DNA from: Sulfitobacter sp. SK011 | GTDB lineage: Bacteria > Pseudomonadota > Alphaproteobacteria > Rhodobacterales > Rhodobacteraceae | NCBI RefSeq assembly: GCF_003352065.1 | Contig: NZ_CP025803.1 | Coordinates: forward strand, 2,769,574 to 2,833,573 | Length of the DNA: 64,000 nucleotides | Reading direction: 5' to 3' | Shown: one piece after another, positions 39,967 to 49,495 of the stretch | Layout: every line of letters begins with the position of its first letter | Numbering within the stretch: the stretch's first letter is position 1 | Translations under genes and position numbers: made by a program | The notes under the pieces: model-generated | The model's database searches: none | What the model saw: the letters and a program-made list of their open reading frames with translations, nothing else | What the model was told of the DNA's origin: nothing

Positions 39967-40878
39967 ATGCCTGATCTAGATGCGATCCTGCCGCGCTTGA
40001 ACGACCAGATGCGCGACGACGACATCTGGGGAGAGGTTGCAGATTACATTCCCGAACTGGCCCGCATTGACCCCAAACAATTCGCCATCGCGGTTGTTCT
40101 GGCTGACGGGACCCTGCACAGCGCGGGCGACGCAGACACGCCTTTTTCCGTGCAATCCGTCACCAAGGTTTTCACCCTCGCCATTGCGCTTGGCCGCATT
40201 GGCGATCAGCTTTGGACACGGGTCGGCCGTGAACCATCGGGGCGCGCGTTCAATTCCATCGTGCAATTGGAACAAGAACAAGGCCGCCCCCGCAATCCCT
40301 TCATCAATGCAGGGGCGATTGTCACCACAGATGCCGTGTTGGGCAACAGACAACCCCGCGAGGCTTTGGCCGAGATTGTGCAGTTTGTGCGCACGGCGGC
40401 CGGGTCCGACGACATTCACATCAACAACAAGGTCGCCGCATCAGAGACCACCTTTGGCCACCGCAACTTTGCGCTCGCGCATTTCCTGGCGTCCTGTGAC
40501 AACCTTACAAACCGACCGGAAATGACGCTTGGCACCTATTTTCATCATTGCGCGTTGGAAATGACAACAATCCAACTGGCCATGGCGGGCCGCTTTCTGG
40601 TCGATGCTCCGGGCCTGCCCCGCCTTGTCACACCGCGCCGCATCCGTCGGCTGAATGCATTGATGCTGACCTGCGGCCACTACGACGGATCAGGCGATTT
40701 TGCCTACCGCGTCGGCATTCCGGGCAAATCTGGTGTCGGCGGTGGGATACTGGCCATCGTGCCGGGCGTCGCCAGCATCGCGGTATGGTCACCGGGGCTT
40801 AACCGCTATGGCAATTCACTCAAGGGCACCGAAGCCCTCGCCAGTCTGGCGCGTCAGATGAGCTGGTCCATCTTTTGA
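39967..40878 (+). CDS. glsA: Glutaminase A
   Basis: 303 aa serine-dependent beta-lactamase-fold glutaminase, releasing ammonia from glutamine. The nucleophile is in [17 protein letters not shown] (S-x-x-K), with [29 protein letters not shown] and the C-terminal [18 protein letters not shown] typical of the family. AGGAG lies before the ATG at 39967. It sits on the opposite strand inside the dcw cluster between murD and mraY, an unusual place for this gene. It may feed nitrogen metabolism; no transport genes lie nearby. Confidence 0.95.
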   Translation: MPDLDAILPRLNDQMRDDDIWGEVADYIPELARIDPKQFAIAVVLADGTLHSAGDADTPFSVQSVTKVFTLAIALGRIGDQLWTRVGREPSGRAFNSIVQLEQEQGRPRNPFINAGAIVTTDAVLGNRQPREALAEIVQFVRTAAGSDDIHINNKVAASETTFGHRNFALAHFLASCDNLTNRPEMTLGTYFHHCALEMTTIQLAMAGRFLVDAPGLPRLVTPRRIRRLNALMLTCGHYDGSGDFAYRVGIPGKSGVGGGILAIVPGVASIAVWSPGLNRYGNSLKGTEALASLARQMSWSIF

Positions 40879-40949
40879 GCGCGTTTGGGCGTCAAAGAAT
40901 GGTTACAGGACGGGCATAGCGCGCAGGGTGGCCCCCGCCGCAGGTGCCG

Positions 40950-42032
40950 CTACCGGACCTTCAGCGTCGCCAGGCCAATCATCGCCAGGATCAACGAGAT
41001 GATCCAGAACCGGATGACAATCTGCGGTTCAGCCCAGCCTTTTTTCTCATAGTGGTGATGGATCGGGGCCATCAAAAACACCCGCTTGCCGGTGCGTTTG
41101 AAATAGAGCACCTGAATGATCACGCTCAGCGCTTCGACCACAAACAGGCCACCGACAATCGCCAGCACCAATTCGTGCTTTGTCGCCACGGCAATCGCAC
41201 CCAATGCACCACCCAAGGCCAGGGACCCGGTGTCGCCCATAAACACCGCTGCGGGGGGGGCGTTGTACCACAAGAACCCCAAGCCGCCGCCAAAAATACC
41301 GGCGGTGAAAATCAATATCTCGCCGGTACCGGGCACATAATGCACATCCAGATACTCGGTGAAATCAACCCGGCCAACGGCATAGGCAATAACGCCCAAT
41401 GTGCCTGCCGCAATCATCACAGGCATGATTGCAAGCCCGTCCAACCCGTCCGTCAAGTTGACCGCATTGGCCGACCCCACGATCACGATCACAGCAAACG
41501 GCACAAACAGAAAGCCAAGATTGATCAAGGTGTCCTTGAACACCGGCAGCGCAAGTTTGTACTGCAATCCGTCAGGATGATATTGCGCAGCCCAATACCC
41601 TGCAATCGCGGCAATCAATAAGCCCAGCACAAGCCGTACCTTACCTGACACACCTGCCACCGTCTGCTTTCTGACCTTGGCATAGTCATCGGCAAAACCA
41701 ATTGCGGCAAAGCTCATCGTGACGAAAAGCACCAGCCACACAAACGGATTATCCAGCCGCGCCCAAAGCAAGGTTGAGGTCAGCAATGCGCCTACAATCA
41801 ACAAACCGCCCATGGTCGGGGTGCCGGCCTTCGCAAAATGGCCCTCAGGACCATCATCGCGAATAGGCTGACCTTTGCCTTGCCGGCGGCGCAGCACAGA
41901 AATCAGCGGTTTGCCAAACAGAAAGCCAAAGACAAGCGCGGTCATAAATGCACCACCAGCCCGGAAGGTGATGTAGCGAAACAGGTTAAAGAAATCGCCA
42001 CCATCCGACAGTAGGGTCAACCAGTAGAGCAT
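40950..42032 (-). CDS. mraY: Phospho-N-acetylmuramoyl-pentapeptide transferase MraY
   Basis: 360 aa, about ten membrane segments. It makes lipid I from UDP-MurNAc-pentapeptide and undecaprenyl phosphate. Catalytic Asp residues are visible: [11 protein letters not shown] and [14 protein letters not shown], then [13 protein letters not shown], and the His motif [13 protein letters not shown] near the end. The 46-bp gap to murF is small, so it is in the same transcript; glsA converges from the left, starting a plus-strand island. Confidence 0.98.
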   Translation of the reverse strand: MLYWLTLLSDGGDFFNLFRYITFRAGGAFMTALVFGFLFGKPLISVLRRRQGKGQPIRDDGPEGHFAKAGTPTMGGLLIVGALLTSTLLWARLDNPFVWLVLFVTMSFAAIGFADDYAKVRKQTVAGVSGKVRLVLGLLIAAIAGYWAAQYHPDGLQYKLALPVFKDTLINLGFLFVPFAVIVIVGSANAVNLTDGLDGLAIMPVMIAAGTLGVIAYAVGRVDFTEYLDVHYVPGTGEILIFTAGIFGGGLGFLWYNAPPAAVFMGDTGSLALGGALGAIAVATKHELVLAIVGGLFVVEALSVIIQVLYFKRTGKRVFLMAPIHHHYEKKGWAEPQIVIRFWIISLILAMIGLATLKVR

Positions 42033-42078
42033 GAAGTGTGTCCTAACTCATCGTTTTTTGGGCATTTGCCCCTAAATC

Positions 42079-43500
42079 TCAGGCCACCCGATGGCCCATT
42101 TTACGGATGGCGTCAACGACCAGCCCCAGTTTCATCGACAGTGATCCCTTAACTAACACAACGTCACCTGAATCGAGCCGTTCGCGCAGACCGGCCAGCA
42201 TTTCCTCAGTAGTCGCATACCAATCGCCGCGCTGATGTTCGGGCAATATCGCATATAGCGACTTCATCAACGGCCCCACACAATGCACCACATCAAGGGC
42301 TTGCGTATGATCCAAGTGGGCCAAACCGGCATGCAGCGCGATTTCATCTGGCCCCAATTCCTTCATATCGCCCAGAAATGCGATCCGGCGGCCTTTGCTG
42401 ACCCGCCCGATGTCGTGGGTCACTTCTGAGGTGGCCAGAACTTCCAGTGCTGCGGCCATCGAGGTTGGGTTTGCATTATAGCTGTCGTCGATCAACTGCA
42501 GGGTCAGATGGGTTTCCACCGGATCAAGATAGATCGTTTCGCGGACCCCGCGGCCTTTGAAGGGCGACCAACGGCCCAGTGACCCCGCCGCCAGTGCCAG
42601 ATCAGCACCCATCGTTTGTGCCACAGCCAACGCGCCCAGGCCGTTCATTGCGAAATGCCGTCCCGGCGTGGCGATCTTGAACAACAGCGGCACGCCATCC
42701 GCATCGGCCTGCACCACGGTGGCATCCGCCTGAACCGTCACGTCCTTGAGCTTGTATTGATATCCGTGCACGCCGAATTCAATCTGTCGCAATTTGCAGT
42801 CGATTGCCTTGGCCATCAAAATTGCAGCATGCTCGATATCGGCGTTGATCACCGCCATGCCGCCCGGTTTCAGCCCTTCAAACACCGAAGCCTTTTCAAC
42901 GGCAATTTCCGCCACGTTATCAAACGCTTCAAGGTGGGCTGCGGCAACCGTTGTAATTAAAGCCACATCCGGTTTTGCGAGCTTTGCCAAGGGCGCAATC
43001 TCTCCGGGGTGATTCATCCCAATTTCGATGATTGCGAATTGGGTGTCTTGCGGCATCCGCGCGAGGGTCAGCGGCACACCCCAGTGGTTATTGTAGCTGG
43101 CCACGCTTGCATGGGTCCGTCCCTGATCGCTCAGGATCGCCAGCAGCATTTCCTTGGTGGAGGTTTTCCCGACGCTGCCCGTGATCGCCGCAACCTTGGC
43201 ATCCGTGCGCGCCCGCGCGGCGGCCCCCAAACGTTCCAGGCCCTGCAAAACATCATCCACAATCAACAAAGGTGCATCCGATGCCACACCAGCTGGAATA
43301 TGGTCAACAAGGGCGGCACTGGCACCTTTTTCCAAGGCTTGTGCCACAAATTCATGCCCGTCACGCACGTCCTTTAGGGCAACAAAGAGATCCCCCGCCT
43401 CAATCGTGCGTGTGTCAATCGACACGCCGTCACAGGCCCAAGTGCCTTGCGCACGACCGCCCGTCGCCTTTGCCGCCGCATCGCTGGTCCATAGGGTCAT
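42079..43500 (-). CDS. murF: UDP-MurNAc-tripeptide--D-Ala-D-Ala ligase MurF
   Basis: 473 aa. It adds the D-Ala-D-Ala dipeptide to complete the UDP-pentapeptide. The ATP loop is AITGSVGKTSTKEML, with FAIIEIGMNHPGEI and VINADIEHA in the middle domain and DDSYNANPTSMAAALEVL in the C-domain. It overlaps murE by 4 bp (ATGA), as expected in the operon. Confidence 0.97.
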   Translation of the reverse strand: MTLWTSDAAAKATGGRAQGTWACDGVSIDTRTIEAGDLFVALKDVRDGHEFVAQALEKGASAALVDHIPAGVASDAPLLIVDDVLQGLERLGAAARARTDAKVAAITGSVGKTSTKEMLLAILSDQGRTHASVASYNNHWGVPLTLARMPQDTQFAIIEIGMNHPGEIAPLAKLAKPDVALITTVAAAHLEAFDNVAEIAVEKASVFEGLKPGGMAVINADIEHAAILMAKAIDCKLRQIEFGVHGYQYKLKDVTVQADATVVQADADGVPLLFKIATPGRHFAMNGLGALAVAQTMGADLALAAGSLGRWSPFKGRGVRETIYLDPVETHLTLQLIDDSYNANPTSMAAALEVLATSEVTHDIGRVSKGRRIAFLGDMKELGPDEIALHAGLAHLDHTQALDVVHCVGPLMKSLYAILPEHQRGDWYATTEEMLAGLRERLDSGDVVLVKGSLSMKLGLVVDAIRKMGHRVA

Positions 43501-44990
43501 GCCATTCTCCCGTCCAATGCGGCAACCGCGACACTGGCTTGCTCTGCGTCATCAAACGGCAAAATATCATCGCCCACGATCTGACCAGTCTCATGGCCTT
43601 TTCCAGCGATCAAAAGTGCATCACCAGGGCCAAGCGCATCAACCCCCCGCAAAATGGCTTCTGCCCGGTCGCCGACTTCCGTCGCCTCGGGCGCGCCAAG
43701 CAGAACAGCCGCGCGGATGCAGGCAGGGTCCTCGGACCTTGGATTGTCATCCGTCACAATCACCATATCTGCATGTGTCGTTGCCGCCTGCCCCATCAAC
43801 GGGCGTTTGGTATTGTCGCGATCACCCCCTGCACCGACAATCGCAATAAGTCGTCCCATCACATGCGGACGCATTGCAGAAAGGGCGGTCGCAACCGCAT
43901 CTGGTGTATGGGCGTAATCCACAAACACCGCCGCACCATTGTCACGGGTCGCGGCAAGCTGCATGCGGCCGCGCACGGTTTTGAGGTGCGGGATGGTATC
44001 GAAAACCTCGGCAGGATCACCGCCGCAGGCAATGACCAGACCTGCGGCCAACAACACGTTGTCCGCCTGAAAGCCGCCGATAAGGTTCAGCCGTTTCTGA
44101 TAGGTCTTGCCAGCCCATTCAAATCGCAAATCCTGCCCTGTCGCGTCAAACCGCTGTGCCGTCAGATGCAGATCGCCACCATCGCGCCCGACCGTGATCA
44201 CCTCACACCCACGCGCTTTTGCGATGGCTGCAACCTCGATGCCTTTGGGATCGTCGATGTTGACAACCGCGGTGCCATCTTCGGGCAAAACCCGCGCAAA
44301 AAGGCCCACCTTGGCGTCAAAATACGCTTCAAAGGTCTCGTGATAATCCAGATGATCCTGGGTGAAATTGGTAAAGCCTGCCGCCTCCAACGTCACCCCA
44401 TCGAGACGCCGCTGATCAAGGCCATGGCTTGACGCCTCCATCGCGGCATGGGTGATGCCATGTGATGCCGCCTGCGCCAGGGTGCGGTGCAAGGTAATCG
44501 GCTCGGGTGTGGTGTGCGCCAAGGGGGCGGCCCACGCGCCCTCAACCCCGGTGGTGCCAAGATTGACGGCCGCCAAGCCCATTTCGATCCAGATTTGGCG
44601 CACAAATGTCGAGACGGATGTTTTGCCGTTGGTGCCTGTCACCGCGACAATCGTGCCGGGCTGTGCGCCAAAATAAAGCGCTGCCGTGCGCGCCAGCGCC
44701 TCGCGCGGCGCATCGGTCACAACCACCGCCACCCCGGCGTCAGCCATCACATCGGCAGCAATCGCAGCCCCCTTTGCATCGGTCAGAACCGCAGCGGCCC
44801 CCATGCGCACCGCATATTTGATGAACTCGGCCCCATGCACCTTGGTGCCCGGCATCGCGGCAAACAAAAAGCCATCCTTTACACCCCGGCTGTCGACCGA
44901 AATGCCCGTGATGTTCGGATTGGCGCCACCGCGCGCCGTTAACCCAAGTGAAGAAAGTGAAAGGGGCGCGCGGCTCATGATGTCAGTCAT
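43497..44990 (-). CDS. murE: UDP-MurNAc-L-Ala-D-Glu--meso-DAP ligase MurE
   Basis: 497 aa. The ATP loop is VAVTGTNGKTSVSTFV. The C-domain carries DDNPRSEDP, the DNPR motif that selects meso-diaminopimelate over lysine, so the wall is a DAP type. TTPEPITLHR and MEASSHGLDQRRL are other family blocks. Its ATG shares one base with the ftsI stop (TAATG) and it overlaps murF by 4 bp. Confidence 0.98.
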   Translation of the reverse strand: MTDIMSRAPLSLSSLGLTARGGANPNITGISVDSRGVKDGFLFAAMPGTKVHGAEFIKYAVRMGAAAVLTDAKGAAIAADVMADAGVAVVVTDAPREALARTAALYFGAQPGTIVAVTGTNGKTSVSTFVRQIWIEMGLAAVNLGTTGVEGAWAAPLAHTTPEPITLHRTLAQAASHGITHAAMEASSHGLDQRRLDGVTLEAAGFTNFTQDHLDYHETFEAYFDAKVGLFARVLPEDGTAVVNIDDPKGIEVAAIAKARGCEVITVGRDGGDLHLTAQRFDATGQDLRFEWAGKTYQKRLNLIGGFQADNVLLAAGLVIACGGDPAEVFDTIPHLKTVRGRMQLAATRDNGAAVFVDYAHTPDAVATALSAMRPHVMGRLIAIVGAGGDRDNTKRPLMGQAATTHADMVIVTDDNPRSEDPACIRAAVLLGAPEATEVGDRAEAILRGVDALGPGDALLIAGKGHETGQIVGDDILPFDDAEQASVAVAALDGRMA

Positions 44991-46780
44991 TAATTATTGC
45001 TGTTGGTCAGCGTTACCACAGCGGCGTTGACGGGTTCAATGGCTGGTCGCACACCCAGCAACGGGGCCACACGCCGGATCATTTCCGCCGCAACCGGCAC
45101 GGCCGTCCAGCCCGCCGTGCGGCGCGGTTTGTCGCCGGATGTCTCAACCGGTTCATCCAGCGTGACGATCAGCACATATTTTGGATCATTGGCGGGGAAC
45201 ATCGACGCAAAAGTCGCGATCACCTTGTCCTTGTAATATCCGCCACGCGGTTTCGGTTTGTCCGCTGTCCCGGTCTTGCCTGCAACAAAATATCCCGGCA
45301 CCTCGCCAAAGCTCGCCGTGCCGTCGCTAACAACCTTACGCAACATCATCCGCGCGTCAGCGGCGGCACGTGCGGACATCACCCGAGGTCCAAGCCTGGG
45401 ACCCGATTGTTTTTGCAACGTCGGCTCAATCTTAAACCCGCCATTGGCGATTGCGGCGTATCCGGCGGCCAGATGCATCGGGCTGGATGACAACCCGTGG
45501 CCATAGGAAATGGTCACTGTCGACAGGTCAGTCCAGCGTTTGGGCAACAAGGGCTTGCCACCTGCCGCCTCGACAATCTCAAAACCTGTGGGTTCAAAGA
45601 ACCCGAGGCTTTTGAGGAACTCTTGCTGGCGCTTCTGTCCGATCTGCAGTGCGAGGCGACCGGTCCCGCGGTTTGATGAATTCACGATGATATCGGTGAC
45701 GGACAATTCGCCGTAATTCTTGTTGCGAAATTCGCCAATCTTGAACCCGCCCACTTTCATGGGCCCCTTGGTATCAATGACGGTCTGCGCGTTCACCAGC
45801 CCCAGATCAATGGCCTGAGCAGCGGCAAAAATCTTGAAGGTCGAGCCCAGCTCATAGACCCCCTGAACAGAGCGGTTAAAGAGCGGGCTGTCAGACGCAT
45901 CGCCCGTGGTCGCCGGGCGTGGGCGGTCGTTTGGGTCAAAGTTGGGCAGCGAGACCACGCTGATCACCTCACCTGTTTTCACATCCATCAGCACGGATGT
46001 GGCACCCTTGGCGTTCATCAATTTCATACCGCCAAGCAAAATGCGCTCGGACGCCGCTTGAACCGTCAGATCCAGCGACAATTGCAGCGGATTGGCCCCG
46101 TTCGCAGGGTCGCGCAGATAATCATCAAAATATTTCTCTACACCTGCCACGCCAATCACTTCGGCAGCATGCACACCTTCCTTGCCATAACTCGCGCCCC
46201 CCATCACGTGGGCGGCCAATCTTCCGTTGGGGTAAAGCCGCATGTCCCGCGGCGCAAAAAGCAATCCCGGATCGCCAATGTCATGCACGGCCTGCATCTG
46301 CTCGGGGCTGATTTTCTTTTTCACCCAAAGGAACTTGCGCGCCCCGGTGAAATCTTTGAGCAGGCGTGTTTCATCCAGATCAGGAAAGATTGCCACCAGC
46401 TTTTTTGCCGCCGCCGCCGGGTCAACCATTTGCTTGGGCTGGGCATACAGCGCGTGGGTGTCGAAATTCGTGGCCAGCAGGCTGCCGTTGCGGTCCACAA
46501 TATCCGCGCGGCTTGCCGAAATCACCGCACCCGGCGCTTGGGCGCGTGGCTCAACCGGTTCAGAGGTGGCGAGCAGCCCCATGCGCGCGCCGACAACTGC
46601 AAAGGCGCAGAAAAAGAACGCGCCCAGCACCAACAACCGTCCCTCCGCACGCAGACGGGACTGATCGCGCATCTGTTCATGCCGTATGCGGGTATTTTCA
46701 CGCTCAATCGCATCGGGGTTTTCGCCCTTTTCGCGGGCGTCAAGAATGCGGGCCAACGGGCGCAGCGGTGTGCGGATCAT
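44990..46780 (-). CDS. ftsI: Septal transpeptidase FtsI (PBP3)
   Basis: 596 aa class B penicillin-binding protein. One N-terminal membrane anchor (about residues 45-65, LLVLGAFFFCAFAVVGARMG), a pedestal domain, then the transpeptidase: catalytic S-x-x-K in YELGSTFKIFAAAQ, S-x-N in IVNSSNRGT and K-T-G in GKTGTADKPKP. It crosslinks septal peptidoglycan with FtsW. It overlaps ftsL by 4 bp. Confidence 0.97.
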   Translation of the reverse strand: MIRTPLRPLARILDAREKGENPDAIERENTRIRHEQMRDQSRLRAEGRLLVLGAFFFCAFAVVGARMGLLATSEPVEPRAQAPGAVISASRADIVDRNGSLLATNFDTHALYAQPKQMVDPAAAAKKLVAIFPDLDETRLLKDFTGARKFLWVKKKISPEQMQAVHDIGDPGLLFAPRDMRLYPNGRLAAHVMGGASYGKEGVHAAEVIGVAGVEKYFDDYLRDPANGANPLQLSLDLTVQAASERILLGGMKLMNAKGATSVLMDVKTGEVISVVSLPNFDPNDRPRPATTGDASDSPLFNRSVQGVYELGSTFKIFAAAQAIDLGLVNAQTVIDTKGPMKVGGFKIGEFRNKNYGELSVTDIIVNSSNRGTGRLALQIGQKRQQEFLKSLGFFEPTGFEIVEAAGGKPLLPKRWTDLSTVTISYGHGLSSSPMHLAAGYAAIANGGFKIEPTLQKQSGPRLGPRVMSARAAADARMMLRKVVSDGTASFGEVPGYFVAGKTGTADKPKPRGGYYKDKVIATFASMFPANDPKYVLIVTLDEPVETSGDKPRRTAGWTAVPVAAEMIRRVAPLLGVRPAIEPVNAAVVTLTNSNN

Positions 46781-47157
46781 AGCGGGTCCTCGTCGGCGTT
46801 TGACGCGCCTTTCGGCGCAATTGAATTCATCGTTGACACATCAACCGGGTCGGTAATCGGCAACAGCGGCGCAGGGGGATAGGCCACCTGATCGACCTGA
46901 CCAAATTGATCTGGGTGCAGATGCAGCAGACCCAGCCGTTCAAAATTGATCTCAGCCAGATCACGCAGGCGGTCCGGTCGGTTCTGATAGGCCCATTCAG
47001 CGCGTAAAACCGCAAGCCGGGAATGGGCAGCGCGGATGTTGAGGTGCAGCTTGTCTGCCTCACTCAGCGCCTGTTGGGTCGCGTAATTTTCGCGGTAGGC
47101 CCAGAACGCAAGGCCGACAACAGCCAGTGAGGTCAGAATGTAAAGAACAGCACGCAT
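46777..47157 (-). CDS. ftsL: Cell division protein FtsL
   Basis: 126 aa. A short N-terminus and one membrane segment (about 4-20, AVLYILTSLAVVGLAFWA) precede a periplasmic coiled-coil-like helix (ENYATQQALSEADKLHLNIRAAHSRLAVLRAEWAY) and the NRPDRLRDLAE motif, which together define alphaproteobacterial FtsL. The tail after about residue 85 is likely disordered. It lies 2 bp after rsmH and overlaps ftsI, which supports the identity despite low sequence conservation. Confidence 0.92.
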   Translation of the reverse strand: MRAVLYILTSLAVVGLAFWAYRENYATQQALSEADKLHLNIRAAHSRLAVLRAEWAYQNRPDRLRDLAEINFERLGLLHLHPDQFGQVDQVAYPPAPLLPITDPVDVSTMNSIAPKGASNADEDPL

Positions 47158-47159
47158 GT

Positions 47160-48149
47160 CTAAAGCCCCTTTACCATCGGCATTCCGATGGATTTTGCAT
47201 CAACCACGCCCGAAGGCGCATCCGTTCGTGTGGCAACCCGCAGCTTGGCCGAGCGGCTGCGCGGGTTTTCCTGTAATTCTTGTGGGTCCGGGCCAATGGC
47301 CTTGCGCGACTTTAGTATGAACTGCGGCGCATCCTGGTGTAGTTCGGGTGCAAAGCGGTTGGCGTTCCCCCCCGACCCTGACCGGGCGGTCAGGAACCGT
47401 TTGACCATCCTGTCCTCGACCGAATGGAATGTCACAACCGCAAGCTGTCCACCGGGCTTCAACGCCCGCTCAGCCGCCATAAGCCCCTGAAATAATTCGC
47501 CATATTCATCATTCACCGCAATGCGCAGCGCCTGAAAGCTGCGCGTTGCGGGATGTGACTGACCGGGTTTTGAACGGGGCAGACAGCCCTCAACCAATGA
47601 CGCCAATTCCAGTGTCGTGGTGATCGGAGCATCGGCACGCGCGCGCGCAATCGCTTTGGCAATCCGGCGGCTTGCGCGTTCTTCACCATATTGAAACAGA
47701 ATGTTGGCAAGCGTCTCTTCGTCCGCCTCATTGACCAGATCGGCAGCCGATGGCCCATCTTGCGACATTCGCATGTCCAAAGGCCCGTCCTTCATGAACG
47801 AAAACCCACGCTCTGCCTGATCCAATTGCATTGAAGACACGCCAAGATCGAGGACAACACCGTCGAGATCCTGCGCATATTCATCCATCTTGGAAAACAC
47901 ACCATGCTGCATGGTGATCCTGTCGCCATAGGCCGTGGCCCAGTCTGCCGCCATTTCAAACGCCACCGGATCGCGGTCGACGGCGATCACCCGGGCGGCC
48001 CCGGCCTCAAGCAAACCACGGGTATAGCCGCCCGCGCCAAATGTGCCATCAAGCCAAACACCCGAAACAGGCGCAACAGCGGCCAAAAGCGGGCGCAACA
48101 AGACAGGTGTGTGAGGGGCAGACTGATCAAGGGTGGCCGCAGCAGCCAT
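47160..48149 (-). CDS. rsmH: 16S rRNA m4C1402 methyltransferase RsmH
   Basis: 329 aa. SAM-dependent enzyme that methylates N4 of C1402 in the ribosomal P site (formerly MraW). The motifs [50 protein letters not shown] and the C-terminal [15 protein letters not shown] are all present. It starts 5 bp after mraZ and is the second gene of the dcw operon. Confidence 0.97.
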   Translation of the reverse strand: MAAAATLDQSAPHTPVLLRPLLAAVAPVSGVWLDGTFGAGGYTRGLLEAGAARVIAVDRDPVAFEMAADWATAYGDRITMQHGVFSKMDEYAQDLDGVVLDLGVSSMQLDQAERGFSFMKDGPLDMRMSQDGPSAADLVNEADEETLANILFQYGEERASRRIAKAIARARADAPITTTLELASLVEGCLPRSKPGQSHPATRSFQALRIAVNDEYGELFQGLMAAERALKPGGQLAVVTFHSVEDRMVKRFLTARSGSGGNANRFAPELHQDAPQFILKSRKAIGPDPQELQENPRSRSAKLRVATRTDAPSGVVDAKSIGMPMVKGL

Positions 48150-48154
48150 GTGCG

Positions 48155-48646
48155 TTACTCCTCCTGATCGCCATCCAGGAAAGACAGCGGATCAACGTCG
48201 TCCGGCAGTTCGTTCTGCCACGCTTCCTCTTCCATTTCGTAGGTTTCGGGCTTCCAGATCTGAAAGGTATCACCGGCGGCGATAAAAAACGCCTCGGCGT
48301 CCAGATCAATTTTGTTCCGCAGCTTGGCGGGAAGGACCAACCGCCCCGTTTCATCCACCGTGGTCGGGAAGGACTGGCCATGAAACAGACGCTGCAAGGC
48401 TCTGCGCTGCATGGAACCGCGCGGCATACGGTCGATCTTGTGATCCACCTCGTCGATGGCTTCCATCGTATAACATTCAAGGTAGGAGCGGCGCTCGTCG
48501 CCGTATACAATCACCAGCTCAGGGGTCTCGCCAGACTTCCAGTTTGGATCACCGGCCTCCAACACACGGCGAAAAGAGGCTGGGATAGACACTCGCCCCT
48601 TCGTATCGACCTTGTGATGGCTTTCGCCTCTGAACCTGCGGCTCAC
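48155..48646 (-). CDS. mraZ: Transcriptional regulator MraZ
   Basis: 163 aa with two AbrB-like halves, each containing a D-x-x-G-R motif: [20 protein letters not shown] and [16 protein letters not shown]. MraZ binds repeats in its own promoter and tunes the dcw operon; the tail after about residue 145 is acidic. The first codon is GTG at 48646 with AGGAA upstream. It heads the operon, and an 850-bp gene-free region lies before it. Confidence 0.96.
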   Translation of the reverse strand: MSRRFRGESHHKVDTKGRVSIPASFRRVLEAGDPNWKSGETPELVIVYGDERRSYLECYTMEAIDEVDHKIDRMPRGSMQRRALQRLFHGQSFPTTVDETGRLVLPAKLRNKIDLDAEAFFIAAGDTFQIWKPETYEMEEEAWQNELPDDVDPLSFLDGDQEE

Positions 48647-48738
48647 TGTCTTTGTTCCTGCCTGCGCATTTTGCGCTTTGATCTGTTACGCGCCCCCGCG
48701 TGAAGTTCTTTCCCCAGTGCTTTGATTTTAAATGGAAA

Positions 48739-48774
48739 CGGAGAGTTGATCTGCTGCCACTGATCAACTCTCCG
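48739..48774 (-). terminator. Perfect 13-bp hairpin upstream of mraZ
   Basis: CGGAGAGTTGATC (48739-48751) and GATCAACTCTCCG (48762-48774) are exact inverted copies with a 10-nt loop. On the minus strand the stem is followed by TTTCCATTT, a weak U-tract, so it could end a transcript arriving from the right before mraZ. A smaller hairpin CCCGCT/AGCGGG lies beside it at about 48782-48795. It could instead be a leader structure or a protein-binding palindrome. Confidence 0.6.
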
Positions 48775-48999
48775 CCCTCGTCCCGCTTGAGCGGGGAAGT
48801 CCGACTGCGCGCGCCACCTGGGGGGATGTCTGCTCGCCCGCGCGCCGGATCTCGTTGGTCTGATGAAATCGAGGTGCCTGTATGAAACCTGCTAGGTTAT
48901 TTTGTCTGTATGGGGTCGTTTGGTGCCCCGTGTCCCGTTCTCATCCGATGCATAAGGGATGCCATGGGAATTCATGTCCGTCTACTATTTTTTTCGGAT

Positions 49000-49008
49000 T
49001 TATACACA
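49000..49008 (+). promoter_or_regulatory. DnaA box TTATACACA
   Basis: Exact match to the DnaA consensus TTATNCACA (the same as the E. coli R2 box). A one-mismatch box TTTTGCACA follows at 49017-49025. It marks the left edge of the AT-rich stretch upstream of mraZ. Confidence 0.65.
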
Positions 49009-49168
49009 ATATTTAGTTTTGCACAGGCGACGAAAACAAAATATGGCGCTCATTTCTTTAATAATTTAGCACAAATGGTATTATATTTCTTCAAAACCAC
49101 TATATATTGTATCGCTCAGCTTTAGGCAGTAAATTCCCATGAATTCCCCGAATTTTTAAGCCACAGAC

Positions 49169-49177
49169 TTATCCACA
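49169..49177 (+). promoter_or_regulatory. DnaA box TTATCCACA
   Basis: Exact match to the strongest DnaA box, in the same orientation as the box at 49000, with an AT-rich 160-bp stretch between them. It ends 6 bp before the LexA box. Confidence 0.7.
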
Positions 49178-49183
49178 GCTTAT

Positions 49184-49198
49184 GTTCCTGACTTGTTC
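49184..49198 (+). promoter_or_regulatory. LexA (SOS) box, alphaproteobacterial type
   Basis: GTTC-N7-GTTC is the LexA operator of Alphaproteobacteria, and this is an exact match. It lies 538 bp upstream of mraZ and about 300 bp upstream of the membrane-protein gene at 49496, so the target is unclear. The other exact match noticed in this window, at uvrD, is a likely repair target, which supports the motif. Confidence 0.65.
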
Positions 49199-49249
49199 CA
49201 CATTTCAGCAGCGGCACGCAAGGTATTTCAAGGTTATTTCCCTCAAAAT

Positions 49250-49260
49250 GATTCGGAATC
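49250..49260. promoter_or_regulatory. Two adjacent GANTC (CcrM) methylation sites
   Basis: GATTC (49250-49254) and GAATC (49256-49260) are separated by one base. GANTC is the target of the alphaproteobacterial cell-cycle methyltransferase CcrM, which often marks cell-cycle-regulated promoters and origins. Confidence 0.45.
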
Positions 49261-49495
49261 GGCGACATTTGGCTGAACCTGTCCGCTGGCCAGCGCCTCA
49301 AGGCCCATGTTTTCCCATGCGGCTGCGCGTGCATTCCCAAACGCGTTGCGAAAGGCAGCGCGAACATGTCCAATGCACCTTAGCCGCCGCGATGCTGAAT
49401 TATGTCAATTTTGACTGCAGTCCTGTCTCGCCCGCCCGCGCTTTGGCGGCTGCTTGCTTCTTTTTCGATATCAGGCCAAAAGGCTCGGCAACAAC

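Larger units (their letters stand above)
48647..49495. other. Large gene-free region upstream of mraZ
   Basis: About 850 bp with no convincing gene on either strand. The part near mraZ (48720-48860) is GC-rich with several hairpins, including a perfect 13-bp one. The central part (about 48970-49170) is clearly AT-rich and bracketed by two consensus DnaA boxes. A LexA box and two adjacent GANTC sites follow. Frames such as 49182-49511 (+) and 49122-49373 (-) start in or run through these sites and have no ribosome site or family. Confidence 0.7.

Noticed and set aside
48720..49200. RNase P RNA (rnpB) upstream of mraZ
   Set aside because: The 13-bp hairpin resembles P1 (GAGTTGATC/GATCAACTC) and GGGGAAGTCCG loosely resembles a conserved block, but other universal rnpB blocks are missing and the arms are only 10 nt apart.
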